This document shows positions 44,978-53,946 of a stretch of 64,000 nucleotides of DNA, in pieces. How positions within the stretch are numbered: position 1 is the stretch's first letter; each line of letters starts with the position of its first letter. Below the pieces are notes generated by a model. The model was not told the origin of the DNA and ran no database searches. It worked only from the letters and a program-made list of their open reading frames with translations. Both the position numbers and the translations under genes were made by a program. The stretch is from Lentzea albidocapillata (GTDB lineage Bacteria; Actinomycetota; Actinomycetes; Mycobacteriales; Pseudonocardiaceae): NCBI RefSeq assembly GCF_000719115.1, contig NZ_JOEA01000014.1, positions 620,001 to 684,000 on the forward strand, read 5' to 3'.

Positions 44978-46485
44978 GAAGCACCCTCCACTTCGGACAC
45001 GAGACTGTCGAGGACGTCCGCCACCCGGCCCAGCGCGGTGTCGAGCGGCCGGTCCTCGGTGATCGGTGGCACCTCTTGCGCGAGCCGGTCGAACACCGCC
45101 GCGAGCCGCGGTCCCTGCGGACGGCGTGCGCCGACGTGCACGGCCTGGCGCAGCCCGATCGCGAGTCCCGCGTGCAGATAACGCAGCAGCCGCGCCTGGT
45201 CGAGCGCCGTCAGCGCGGCCTGGGTGCCGAACGGGACGACGTCCTGGTTGTGCAGGTTCGTCGGCAGGCTCTGCACCGAAGCCGGCGTGGCCGCCCTGCG
45301 CATCGCGGCGACGGTGGCGGTCGCGCAGAGCTGAACGCCCTGCAGCGCGTGGTGCTGACCGGGCAGCGGACTGAGCATCGGCGGCAACCCGTTGCTGCGG
45401 CAGGGATCCACCAGCAGGTCGAGCTGGCGTTCGGCCAGATTGCCCAGCTGCACCAGGGCGACGTTGAGCTGGTCGGCCGCGAAAGCGCTGGGCTGGCCGA
45501 AGAAGTTGCCGCCGTGCACGACCTCCCCGGTCTCCGGGAAGAACAACGGGTTGTCGCTCACGCCGTTGAGATCGCGGCGCACCACCTCGCCGGCGTGCCG
45601 CACGCTCGTGCCGGCCGCGCCGATCAGCTGTGGCGTGCAACGGATGCTGTACGGCTCCTGCAACGGGCGCGCACCGGATGGCGTACTGCCTTCGAGCCAG
45701 GTCCTGATGGACGCGCCCGATTCAGCGACGTCCGGATGCCCGAACGCGGCCAGTAGTCCAACCGAGGTGAACTCGGTGCCGCAACCGAGGACGTCTGTCA
45801 TCAAGGCGGACAACAACTCCGCCGTCCGGTGCGCCCGAACGGCCTGTGCGACAGCGAGTCCGAGTGCTGCGGCGGTCACCGAAATGCCGTTCACCAGCGC
45901 GAGCGCGTCACGCCCGTCCAGCACGAGTTTCTTGAGTCCAGCAAGTGCGAGCGCTTCCACGGCAGGCATCAGCCGCCCCTGGAAGAAGGCGTTCCCGTTA
46001 CCGCGCAAAGCATGTGCCACGTAGGCGAGCGGCTGGAGATCACCACTCGCACCGACTGAGCCCAAACGTGGTACGGCTGGGGCGAATTCGGTGTCCAGCA
46101 TGGCAGTCAGCGAGTCCACGACCTGCTCGGACACTCCGGATCGCCCTTGCGCCAACGAGAAAAGCCGCGCGAGCACGGCCGCCCGCGCGACGGCGGGCGG
46201 CAGCAGTTCACCGTGGCCGACGATGAGGTGGAAGATGGTGTTGTCACACTGACCGGCACTGTCCGGACGGCCCGCGAACTCGACCAGCGGGCCGAAACCC
46301 GTTGTGACACCGTAGATCGCGCGTCCGGACGCGCTGACTTCGAGCACGAACCCGCGGCAGCGCGCGATCCGGTCGCGCACGTCCGCCGGCAGTTCGACGT
46401 GCACCGGGTCGCGGGCGAGTTCGAGGTGAGCCGGTTCGAGGTGTTCGGCCAGATTCAGGGCAGCAGGGGATGTTCCGACAGGCAC
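44974..46485 (-). CDS. Aromatic amino-acid ammonia-lyase (tyrosine-type), MIO enzyme
   Basis: A 503-aa HAL/PAL/TAL-superfamily protein, the length of bacterial members. The MIO prosthetic triad Ala146-Ser147-Gly148 is in SVGASGDLQPL, the catalytic Tyr58 in IYGVTTGFGP, and the selectivity pair is His86-Leu87 (NTIFHLIVG). His-Leu at this point marks tyrosine lyases and mutases, as against Phe-Leu in PALs and Ser-His in HALs. ARPLQEPYSIRC and SDNPLF are present. It would make p-coumarate (or caffeate from DOPA); a tyrosine aminomutase is the alternative. GTG 46485 has AGGAGG 4 bp before it. Coupled to the hydroxylase-like gene. Confidence 0.88.
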   Translation of the reverse strand: MPVGTSPAALNLAEHLEPAHLELARDPVHVELPADVRDRIARCRGFVLEVSASGRAIYGVTTGFGPLVEFAGRPDSAGQCDNTIFHLIVGHGELLPPAVARAAVLARLFSLAQGRSGVSEQVVDSLTAMLDTEFAPAVPRLGSVGASGDLQPLAYVAHALRGNGNAFFQGRLMPAVEALALAGLKKLVLDGRDALALVNGISVTAAALGLAVAQAVRAHRTAELLSALMTDVLGCGTEFTSVGLLAAFGHPDVAESGASIRTWLEGSTPSGARPLQEPYSIRCTPQLIGAAGTSVRHAGEVVRRDLNGVSDNPLFFPETGEVVHGGNFFGQPSAFAADQLNVALVQLGNLAERQLDLLVDPCRSNGLPPMLSPLPGQHHALQGVQLCATATVAAMRRAATPASVQSLPTNLHNQDVVPFGTQAALTALDQARLLRYLHAGLAIGLRQAVHVGARRPQGPRLAAVFDRLAQEVPPITEDRPLDTALGRVADVLDSLVSEVEGAS

Positions 46486-46581
46486 GACGCCTCCTGAGGA
46501 CTTGGGGAGCCACTCGCGACGATCCCCGTTGACCCGTCGGCGAGGAAGGGCCTTATGTACGCATCAAACGAGGAAAATTTC

Positions 46582-47307
46582 TCAGCTGTCCTTCGGAGTG
46601 ATCAAGCCACCGGAGAGATGATCGAACTCTCCGCGCACGATTCGTGCCAAAAGATCGGCCGACTGCTCCACCGGGGTGAACATGCCCGCGGCACGCTGAG
46701 ACCTCGCCCACTCCGCGATCTTCCGCCGGTGCGGATCGCCGGAGTCCATCGTGGCGCCGCGGCGCATCAGGCCGATGTCGACCATGCCGGGGTCGTAGCT
46801 CAGCACGGCGATCGGCCGGTTCTTCAGCTCGACCGCGAGGTTCTCGGTCAGCTTGACCACGGCCGCTTTGGACACCGAATACGCCGTGACGTAAGGCCAT
46901 CGGTGCACACCGGCGTTGCTGACCACGTTGATCATCCGCCCGCTCGTCATCGTGCGAATGGCGGCGTTCGCGGCGAACGCCGTGCCGCGCAGGTTCACCT
47001 CGAACGTGTGCCACCAGTCGTTCTCGTCGACCTGCCACGTCGGACCGACCGGCCCGCCGAGCGCACCGTTGTTGACCAGCACGTCGATCCCGCCGAGGCT
47101 CTCGATCAGCTTGGCCGTCGCGTGCGGATCAGCGAGGTCCGCGACGTGGGTCTCGACGGCGACGCCCTGGGCTTTCAGTTCGACTTCGGCGGTGGCGAGC
47201 GCCTCCTCGTCGCGGCCGGTGAGGACGAGCTGATGTCCCTGCGCGCCAAGGACACCGCTGAACGCCCTGCCGAGCCCCTTGGCGCCACCGGTGATCAGCA
47301 CCTTCAC
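46582..47307 (-). CDS. Short-chain dehydrogenase/reductase
   Basis: A 241-aa classical SDR: cofactor motif TGGAKGLGRAF, NNG motif in DVLVNNGAL, Ser of VVSNAGV and catalytic YSVSK (YxxxK). The N-terminal Rossmann strand ends with Arg-Asp (TGRDEEAL), which suggests NADP(H). GTG 47307 overlaps the stop of the CoA ligase by 4 bp. In the aromatic block it could reduce an acyl-CoA-derived carbonyl or act on a side chain; the substrate cannot be read. A 96-bp gap without a gene separates it from the lyase. Confidence 0.9.
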   Translation of the reverse strand: MKVLITGGAKGLGRAFSGVLGAQGHQLVLTGRDEEALATAEVELKAQGVAVETHVADLADPHATAKLIESLGGIDVLVNNGALGGPVGPTWQVDENDWWHTFEVNLRGTAFAANAAIRTMTSGRMINVVSNAGVHRWPYVTAYSVSKAAVVKLTENLAVELKNRPIAVLSYDPGMVDIGLMRRGATMDSGDPHRRKIAEWARSQRAAGMFTPVEQSADLLARIVRGEFDHLSGGLITPKDS

Positions 47308-48731
47308 TGCGAGGGGTCCTTCAGCAGGCGACGAAGGATCTTGCCTGACACGGATCTCGGTATCTCTCGCACGAACTCAACCTTGCGGATCTTCTTGTAG
47401 GGCGCCACCTCCGCCGCCACGAAACCCATCAGTTCGTCCGCCGTGACGTCGCCTTGCGTGACCACGAAGGCTTTCGGGATCTCGCCGTTAACCCGATCGG
47501 GCGCACCGATCACCGCCGCGTCCCGAACTGCGGGATGGCGCCGCAACACCGCCTCCAGCTCGGCAGGCGCGACCTGGTAACCCTTGTACTTGATCATTTC
47601 CTTGATGCGGTCCACGACGTGGAACCGGCCGTTGTGGACGCGCACCAGGTCGCCGGTGCGCAGCCAGCCGTCCACGAAGGCTTCGCGCGTGGCCCGTTCG
47701 TCGCCGAGGTAACCGTCCATGACCTGCGGGCCGCGGATGAGCATCTCGCCCTCCGCCGCATCCGTCGTGGTGCCCGGCTCGACGATCCGCGCTTCCGTGC
47801 CGGGACACAGCACACCGACGCTCATGGGATCGGATTCCACGTCGTCGTCGAATGTCTGGTGTGTACCACCGGCTTCGGTGAGGCCGTAGCCCTGGCGGAC
47901 GGGCGCCTGGAGTGTGCGCTCGGCTTCCCGGCGGACGGTGTCGTCGAGTGGCGCGGCGCCGCAGAGGACGAGCTTGAGGCCGAGTTCCGGGACCGGTTCT
48001 GCGTGGTCCGCGATGGCCGCGGCGAGTGGCGGCACCAGGAACGCCCGCGTGACGCGGTGTTCTTCAAGGCGCCGCAAGTAGGTGCCGGCGTCGCTGCGGG
48101 GCATGGTGACGAGCGTGGCGCCGCCGAGCAGACCGGAGTTGAGGATGATCGTGAAGCCGTAGACGTGGAAGAACGGCAGGTTCGCGGCGAGGACGTCGGT
48201 CTCGTCGATGCGCCAGCCAGGCCGGTGCTGCTCCAGGTTCGCGACGAGCGCGCGGTGACTCAGGCCGACGGCTTTGGTGAGACCCGTTGTGCCGCTGGAG
48301 AAGAGGACGACGGCGGTACCGGCGGGGTTTCCCGGTGGGAGCGAATCTGCGTCGCTCGCGGGAAGGTCGTCGAGGTCGAGCGTCTTCGTGACGTTCGCGA
48401 GTTCCTTGAGCCGCGCGATCTCCGGCGGCGTGAGCATCGGGTTGATGAGCGCGACCGTCGCCCCCGCAGCCAGGACCGCGTGCAGTCCGACGGCATAGCG
48501 CGGCCGGTTCAGGCTGACGATCGCGACGGTGTCACCTGGCCTGATCCCGTTACGCACCAGGCCTTTGGCCGTCGTCTCGACCTGTCGCGCCAACTCGGCG
48601 TACGTGAGCGACTCGCCCGTGACAGCGTCCACGAGAGCGAGCTTGTCGTTGTGCCGTGCGCGTTCCAGCACGTGCTCGGGGACGGTGCGTTCGGGAACGG
48701 CCACCGCGGGCAGGGGGCTGCGGTAGATCAC
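47304..48731 (-). CDS. 4-Coumarate:CoA ligase-like adenylating enzyme
   Basis: A 475-aa ANL-superfamily enzyme. The AMP loop FSSGTTGLTKAVGLSH, the motif A5 GYGLTEAGG, TGDLVRV and the C-terminal catalytic Lys in SVSGKILRRLL are present, as are IYRSPLPAVAVP at the start, close to plant and bacterial 4CLs. It would activate p-coumarate, caffeate or ferulate as CoA thioesters. GTG 48731 has GGAG 8 bp upstream and fits family starts; an ATG at 48767 lies inside a hairpin. First gene of the five-gene aromatic block and coupled to the SDR. Confidence 0.88.
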   Translation of the reverse strand: MIYRSPLPAVAVPERTVPEHVLERARHNDKLALVDAVTGESLTYAELARQVETTAKGLVRNGIRPGDTVAIVSLNRPRYAVGLHAVLAAGATVALINPMLTPPEIARLKELANVTKTLDLDDLPASDADSLPPGNPAGTAVVLFSSGTTGLTKAVGLSHRALVANLEQHRPGWRIDETDVLAANLPFFHVYGFTIILNSGLLGGATLVTMPRSDAGTYLRRLEEHRVTRAFLVPPLAAAIADHAEPVPELGLKLVLCGAAPLDDTVRREAERTLQAPVRQGYGLTEAGGTHQTFDDDVESDPMSVGVLCPGTEARIVEPGTTTDAAEGEMLIRGPQVMDGYLGDERATREAFVDGWLRTGDLVRVHNGRFHVVDRIKEMIKYKGYQVAPAELEAVLRRHPAVRDAAVIGAPDRVNGEIPKAFVVTQGDVTADELMGFVAAEVAPYKKIRKVEFVREIPRSVSGKILRRLLKDPSQ

Positions 48732-48748
48732 TGGCTCGGCTCCGGTCT

Positions 48749-48781
48749 CCACGCCGCCGCACCTCATGCACGGCGGCGTGG
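48749..48781. terminator. Hairpin between the M23 gene and the aromatic block
   Basis: CCACGCCGCCG pairs perfectly with CGGCGGCGTGG over an 11-base loop, and the arms continue with GTCTCC/GGAGAC beyond a bulge. It ends 45 bp after the M23 stop, and should insulate the CoA-ligase operon from it. Confidence 0.7.
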
Positions 48782-48825
48782 CCGGAGACTATCGAGACTT
48801 CTCGTGATCGTGTGACCGGATTCGG

Positions 48826-49671
48826 TCAGAGACTCACACCGCGCTCGGCCAGCCAGCCGACGGGGTTGACCTTCTGCCCGCCCGCGACCCACACCTCGAA
48901 GTGCAGGTGCGGCCCGGTCGACTGGCCGCGGTTGCCGATCGTCGCGATCTGCTGCCCGGCCTTGACCTTCGCACCCTGCGCGACGTCGATGGTGTTCATG
49001 TGCCCGTAGACGGTGATGGTGCCGTCCCCGTGCTGAACGCGAACCCACAGCCCGAACCCGGACGCGGGCCCGGCTTCGACGACGGTGCCCTCCATGACGG
49101 AGACGATCGGCGTGCCGATGGCGTTCGCGATGTCGACGCCGTTGTGGCTGGTACCCCAGCGGGCACCGAACCCGGACGTGAACGAGCCCTGGGCGGGCCG
49201 CACACACTTGGGCCGCTTCGCCTCCTCCTCGGCCGCGATCCGCGCCTTCTCGGCCGCGATCCGCGTGGCCTCGGCCTGGGCGACCGCCTGCCGCTGCGCA
49301 TAGGCGCCCTCGGCGGACCTGAGCGCCCCGGCGATGTGGAACTGCGCCTGGATCTGCTCGGCCTGCAACAGCTTGCGCGCCTCAGACCCGGCGTTGACGT
49401 CGTGGATCGTCTGCGGACCCTGCGGCCGGGCCTCGGCGGTCATCACCGCGGCGAGGTTCTTGGTGGCCGCGACGGGGGCGATCATGCGGTCCACCGGGCT
49501 GACGGTCGTCGCCGCCTGGGCGAAACCGGCGCCGGCGAGGGCGCCCGCGGCGACCACCACCGCCACTACCTTCTTGCGGTCCAGGTCCACCTTGGTGATG
49601 ACGTCGACCAGGGGACCCTTCGTACGATGCCGTGCCAAACCTGTCTCCATGCACTCGGGGGAGTTCGGCAT
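48826..49671 (-). CDS. Secreted M23-family peptidoglycan endopeptidase
   Basis: A 281-aa protein: an N-terminal membrane span (VVAVVVAAGALAGAGFAQA, about 35-53), a long helical/coiled segment (about 90-150, Ala/Glu/Arg rich) and a C-terminal LytM domain with the zinc motifs HNGVDIA (HxxxD) and HLHFEVW (HxH). The coiled-coil plus LytM architecture is typical for cell-wall hydrolases. The start at 49671 is uncertain because no ribosome site is clear; ATG 49650 is the alternative. Its transcript begins in the gene-free region 49672-50546. Confidence 0.88.
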   Translation of the reverse strand: MPNSPECMETGLARHRTKGPLVDVITKVDLDRKKVVAVVVAAGALAGAGFAQAATTVSPVDRMIAPVAATKNLAAVMTAEARPQGPQTIHDVNAGSEARKLLQAEQIQAQFHIAGALRSAEGAYAQRQAVAQAEATRIAAEKARIAAEEEAKRPKCVRPAQGSFTSGFGARWGTSHNGVDIANAIGTPIVSVMEGTVVEAGPASGFGLWVRVQHGDGTITVYGHMNTIDVAQGAKVKAGQQIATIGNRGQSTGPHLHFEVWVAGGQKVNPVGWLAERGVSL

Positions 49672-49961
49672 CTGCGCTTCGCCTGGCGTCGGGGGGCCTG
49701 GCTGCGGGCTTCGGGGGCCCGGTGGTGGACTGGACCGCTTCGGGGGAGATCCGTGTCCTTGCAGTTATCGAACCGTGACATGCGGCGCAGAACGTAACCT
49801 CGCGTGACCGGCGCGGGCAAGCGATGTGGGCGTTCAGGTGATTAGGCCCACTGTTGGTTACTTTGCGTAGTCGGTTGATTTGAGGCTTGGTCAACTCTGT
49901 TTGGACCAATCCTTGGGTTGGTGTTTGTACTGGTCAGTCGCTTTATCGTGAAAGGTTTGGT

Positions 49962-50041
49962 GGGGGTGGGGTGGGGAGTTGACCTTGCCTGGGTGGTCAT
50001 TTGTGGGGGTTGGGTCGTTTGGGTGGGCGTTGGGGTGGGGG
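49962..50041 (+). other. G-quadruplex-forming tract
   Basis: G-runs of 3-5 bases are packed here: three at 49962-49976 with one-base loops, and six at 50005-50041 with loops of 2, 6, 1, 4 and 1. The plus strand is strongly G-rich against C for about 200 bp (49958-50160). No protein is credible in 49842-50546. Confidence 0.65.
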
Positions 50042-50144
50042 TGGTGGTTTCGGGGGCGGTGCGCGGGCTGGGCGGACGGTCGGGTGCGTGGGTGGCGGCG
50101 GACGGCGGTGGGGAGCGTGCGGGCGGGCGGGCAGCCGGCGGCGG

Positions 50145-50174
50145 GCGCGCGGCAAGCAGGCGCGCGGCAAGCAG
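50145..50174 (+). repeat. 15-bp tandem repeat, two copies
   Basis: GCGCGCGGCAAGCAG occurs twice head to tail (50145-50159 and 50160-50174), perfectly, in the gene-free region. Confidence 0.8.
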
Positions 50175-50277
50175 GCGCCGGCGGACGTGAACGGGCGCTG
50201 CCGGGTGAGCGGGGTCGTGCGGGTCGGCTTGCGTTTGCGTGTCGCGTTCCAGCGGGATGGTCACCTGCCGTGCGGGC

Positions 50278-50362
50278 GGTCACCTTGCGAGGGTGGTCGG
50301 GCGGGCAGTACCGGGCCGGTGCCGGTCATCGCCGCTTCGCGTCGATAGCGATTGGGGCTTGA
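50278..50362. repeat. Intergenic repeat modules, copy B
   Basis: GGTCACCTTGCGAGGGTGGT (50278-50297) and GCGATTGGGGCTTGA (50348-50362) are near-exact reverse complements of modules at 6615-6634 and 6569-6583; GCTTCGCG (50334-50341) also has a counterpart near 6519-6526. The module order differs between the copies. Confidence 0.7.
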
Positions 50363-50546
50363 CCTTGAGCCTCTGGCGGGATGCTTGACGGCCGGAAAAG
50401 GCCGGGCTGAAAAGCGCCCGGCGCGTCCTACGTCCTGCCTCGCTCTGACCGAACGGCCTTGCCTCGCTCTGGGCTGCCCACCTCATCCGGTCCCACCCCT
50501 GCCTCAGCCCGCTCCGCCTGGCCCTGGGCTCCCCCGCCCAACGCAA

Positions 50547-50581
50547 AGGGCCGCCGGACGCGCTTGGCGTCCGGCGGCCCT
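50547..50581 (-). terminator. Terminator of the class A PBP gene
   Basis: AGGGCCGCCGGACGC pairs perfectly over 15 bp with GCGTCCGGCGGCCCT around a 5-base loop, 16 bp past the stop. On the minus strand TTTGCG follows. Confidence 0.85.
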
Positions 50582-50596
50582 CTGGCCGAGCTGTGC

Positions 50597-52714
50597 TTAC
50601 TTGTACCTGGCTGCTGCCGGGGGCAGTGGCGCCACCGGGAGGCCCTCGTGGATCACCTTCATGGCGTTGAACCAGGTGGGTGCGGCTACCTGGCCACCGA
50701 AGACGCCCTGCGAGCTACCTGGGCAGAGGCGGATCGGGTTGGCGCAGATTACCTGCGGGCTGTTGCCGTCGGCGTAGGTCATGACGGCGCCCGCGTACTG
50801 CGGGGTCGCGGCCAGGAAGGCCACCGACTTGTGCTCTTCGGTGGTGCCGGTCTTGCCGATGGCCGGGCGGTTCCAGCCGGAGCCGCTCGCCGCGGTCGCT
50901 GCCGTGCCGCTGCCGGTCGTGTCGTGGGACATGCCCTGGGCGAGGCTGTTTGCCAGGTCCGGTTCCACGGCCTGCTCGCAGGGCATTTCCTTCAGCGGGA
51001 CGTCCTTGCCGTAGCGGTCGATGACCTTCTCTACCGGGGTCGGCGGGCACCAGGTGCCGCTGGAGACGATGGTCGCGGCCACGTTGGCCAGCTCGAGGAC
51101 GCTGGTGGCGCCGGGGCCAAGGGTGTACGAGCCGGCGTTGTTCTGCTTGGTCCAGTCGCCCTGGGACGGGCCGTTCGAGCCGTCGGACTTCAGGGGCTCC
51201 GCGCCGCGGTTGACGCCGGTGAGGGTCTCGCGCATGCCGAGCTTGTAGGCCATGTCGACGACGTTGTTGAGGCCCGCCTGCTCCTGCAGGATCACGAAGC
51301 CCGTGTTCGGGGACGTCGCGAGGGCCTGGGTGAGCGTCATCTCCTCGGGGTAGTCGCCCGCGTTCTGGACGCGCCAGGCCGAGCCGCCGTTCGGGTAGAC
51401 CCGGGAGTTGTAGACCTTCGGAACCTTGATCTTGCGGTCGATTCCGGTGACACCGTTCTTCATCGCGGCGGCGGCGGTGAAGATCTTGTTCACCGAGCCG
51501 GGACCGAACGGCAGGACCTCGGCGGGCACGGGGCGGGCGACCTGGCCGAGTTCGGCCTTGTTGCCGTAGTCGCGGGAGGCGACGAGGGCGCGCACGCGGT
51601 GCTTGTCGGTGCCCGGCTGCACGACGGACATGACGTTCGCGATGCCGTTCTGGGTCTTCGGCACCTGCTGCTCGGCCGACTGCTTCGCGGCCTTGGTGGC
51701 CTTCGGGTCCATCGTGGTCTTGATGGTGAGGCCGCCGCGCTGCAACTGCTTGTTCGTGATGCCGGAGGCGCGCAGGTAGTCGAGCAGGTAGGAGCAGAAG
51801 AAGCCGTAGATCGGGCCGTCACCCGCGCCGACGCAGCCCTTGGGCAGGATCTGCAGGTTCTCGACGATGCCCATCGGCTGGGCCTTGAACTCCTCGGCCT
51901 TCTTCTTGGCCTCGGTCTCGTCGGAGCCGAACGCACCGTTCTCGCGCATCTTGTCGATGACGATGTTGCGGCGCTCCAGCGCCTTCTCCGGGGACGCGCC
52001 GGGGTTCAGCGACGACGGGCGGTTCGCGATCGCGGCGAGCAGTGCGGCCTGCGGAACCGTCAGCTTGTCGGCCGTGGTGTTGAAGTACGCCTTCGCGGCC
52101 GCACCGACGCCGTAGGTCTGGTTGCCCAGCGGCACGATGTTGAGGTAGCCGGTGAGGATCTCGTCCTTCGTCATCTGCTGCTCGAGCTGCAACGCGACGC
52201 GCGCCTCGCGCATCTTGCGGCCGACCGTCGCCTCGGTGGCCTTCTCCCAGGCCTCCTGCTCGTTGTCGGCGCCGAGCACGAACGCCATGTAGTTCTTGAC
52301 GTACTGCTGGGTGAGCGTCGACGCGCCCTGCGTCGCCCCACCGTCCACACCGGCCTTGGCGGCGGCACGGGCGATGCCCTGCCAGTCGACGCCCTGGTGC
52401 TCGTAGAACCGCTTGTCCTCGATGGCCAGGATCGCGCCCTTCATGGTGTCCGCGATGTCCTTGGTCTCCAACGGGATGCGGTACTGGTCGTACAGATAGG
52501 CGATCGGGTCGCCGTTCATGTCCTGAATGGTGGTGACGAGCGGCAGCTCGCCCTTCGCGAGGTCGCCCGACGTCTGGTCGACCGTGTCGGCCGCGCGGTT
52601 GGACGCGAGCCCGAGACCTCCGACGAACGGGAACACCATCGCAGCGAGGAGGACGCCCGCCGTCAGGCACAACCCCAGCAACTTGACCAAGCCTGACGCG
52701 CGTGCGGCGAACAA
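50597..52714 (-). CDS. Class A penicillin-binding protein (bifunctional)
   Basis: A 705-aa protein with one membrane span (about 8-33), a GT51 glycosyltransferase domain (EDKRFYEHQGVDW and GASTLTQQYVKN motifs) and a transpeptidase domain whose Ser-x-x-Lys (GPGSVNKI), SPN and KTG (GKTGTTEEHKS) motifs are intact. It polymerises and crosslinks peptidoglycan outside the membrane. The TTG at 52714 is chosen since AAGGAGT lies 6 bp upstream; the frame is open for 7 codons more. There are no PASTA repeats. Monocistronic with its own terminator. Confidence 0.93.
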   Translation of the reverse strand: MFAARASGLVKLLGLCLTAGVLLAAMVFPFVGGLGLASNRAADTVDQTSGDLAKGELPLVTTIQDMNGDPIAYLYDQYRIPLETKDIADTMKGAILAIEDKRFYEHQGVDWQGIARAAAKAGVDGGATQGASTLTQQYVKNYMAFVLGADNEQEAWEKATEATVGRKMREARVALQLEQQMTKDEILTGYLNIVPLGNQTYGVGAAAKAYFNTTADKLTVPQAALLAAIANRPSSLNPGASPEKALERRNIVIDKMRENGAFGSDETEAKKKAEEFKAQPMGIVENLQILPKGCVGAGDGPIYGFFCSYLLDYLRASGITNKQLQRGGLTIKTTMDPKATKAAKQSAEQQVPKTQNGIANVMSVVQPGTDKHRVRALVASRDYGNKAELGQVARPVPAEVLPFGPGSVNKIFTAAAAMKNGVTGIDRKIKVPKVYNSRVYPNGGSAWRVQNAGDYPEEMTLTQALATSPNTGFVILQEQAGLNNVVDMAYKLGMRETLTGVNRGAEPLKSDGSNGPSQGDWTKQNNAGSYTLGPGATSVLELANVAATIVSSGTWCPPTPVEKVIDRYGKDVPLKEMPCEQAVEPDLANSLAQGMSHDTTGSGTAATAASGSGWNRPAIGKTGTTEEHKSVAFLAATPQYAGAVMTYADGNSPQVICANPIRLCPGSSQGVFGGQVAAPTWFNAMKVIHEGLPVAPLPPAAARYK

Positions 52715-52811
52715 CCCGCAACTCCTTCCGAACAAAACCCCAGAGACTCTCTACGTATTAAGTCGCGCGGGAGGCCCGTGAGGTTGCGTCCGCTGATCGA
52801 CTGTTTCCAAC

Positions 52812-53846
52812 CTACCGGAGTAGCCGGAGACCGATCGTCGGACTGGCCCTGCGCACCTCGACGCCCGTGTGCTCGGGAAGCAGGTCGTCCAGGAACCCGT
52901 AGCGCGACAGTTCTTCGTCCGGCCGCCTGCTCACCGTCCGCCACCAGACCGCGATGTCTCCCCAGCCCGGTGCCGACAGCGAACCACCGAAGTGCTGCAC
53001 GGACAGCGCGGCACACAGGTTCGCGAACCGCACCCGGTGTTCGAGCGGCCACCCGGCCAGAGTGCCCATCACGAACCCCGCGCCAAACACGTCACCGGCA
53101 CCTGTCGCGTCGAGTTGCGCGACGTTGAGCCCCGGCACGTCCACGCATTCGCCGGTGGCGCCGTCGACCGCGACCGCTCCCCCGCCGCCCCGTGTGACGA
53201 CCACCACTGGCACGTGCTCGGCGAGCCGGCGCGCGGCGGCCTCCGGGGTGTCGGTGCGGGTGTACCCCTGCGCCTCCACGTGGTTCGGGAGGAACACGTC
53301 GTACCCGTCGAGCCTGCGCAACAACTCCGGCGACCACGCCCCGGTGCGGTCCCAGCCGATGTCGGCGAAGAGCTTCGCCCCGTTCTCCTTCGCCGTGCGC
53401 ACCCACTGCTCGTCCTCCGCCTGGATGTGCACGAAGCACGCCCGTGTCAAAGGCGGCGGAGAGAAGAGGTCATCGGCGATGACGGGCGACTTGTGCCCGT
53501 GCGTGACCATGCTGCGGTCGCGCTCCATCGCCATGGACACGGTCACGGGCGAATGCCACCCGTAGAAACGGCGACAGTAAGAGAGGTCGACGCCTTCCTG
53601 GTCCGCCAGCACGTCCCAGCAGAAGTCGCCGTACGCGTCCTCCCCGAACGCCGCCGCCAGCGCTGTCTTCAGTTCGAGCCGGCGCAACGCCACGGCGAGG
53701 TTCGCGATGCCGCCGGGACACGACCCGAGTCCCTCGGCCCACACCTCGGTCCCCGGCTCCGGCGGCCGGGGCAGACCGGTGAAGATGATGTCGAGGAAAA
53801 CGGTGCCGGTGAGCAGCACGTCGTAGGCGGGTTCCGGGTCGGCCAT
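52812..53846 (-). CDS. PfkB-family carbohydrate kinase
   Basis: A 344-aa ribokinase-fold kinase. The substrate motif GGIANLAVALRRL (residues about 44-56) and the ATP motif DATGAGDVFGAGFV (about 252-265, catalytic Asp) mark the family. Substrates range over sugars and nucleosides; none can be chosen. ATG 53846 has AAGG 8 bp upstream; the frame runs open upstream. It is followed 97 bp later by the end of the PBP transcription unit on the same strand. Confidence 0.88.
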   Translation of the reverse strand: MADPEPAYDVLLTGTVFLDIIFTGLPRPPEPGTEVWAEGLGSCPGGIANLAVALRRLELKTALAAAFGEDAYGDFCWDVLADQEGVDLSYCRRFYGWHSPVTVSMAMERDRSMVTHGHKSPVIADDLFSPPPLTRACFVHIQAEDEQWVRTAKENGAKLFADIGWDRTGAWSPELLRRLDGYDVFLPNHVEAQGYTRTDTPEAAARRLAEHVPVVVVTRGGGGAVAVDGATGECVDVPGLNVAQLDATGAGDVFGAGFVMGTLAGWPLEHRVRFANLCAALSVQHFGGSLSAPGWGDIAVWWRTVSRRPDEELSRYGFLDDLLPEHTGVEVRRASPTIGLRLLR

Positions 53847-53946
53847 GCGTAAACCTTGCCATCCGCGGCCGATGATCATGCGTTACGTCGTCACCGACGC
53901 GTCGGTAGCGGCCCGGGCGACCGCGGCGCCGCGATCAGCGAGCGCG

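Noticed and set aside
49672..49860. ydaO-type c-di-AMP riboswitch upstream of the M23 gene
   Set aside because: M23 and Rpf genes often carry it, so I looked, but the conserved blocks are not visible to me by eye; a covariance search would be decisive.
49842..50546. Several open frames over 100 codons in both directions
   Set aside because: They are Gly/Val/Trp or Pro/Thr/His strings produced by the G-rich strand; no ribosome sites and no domains.
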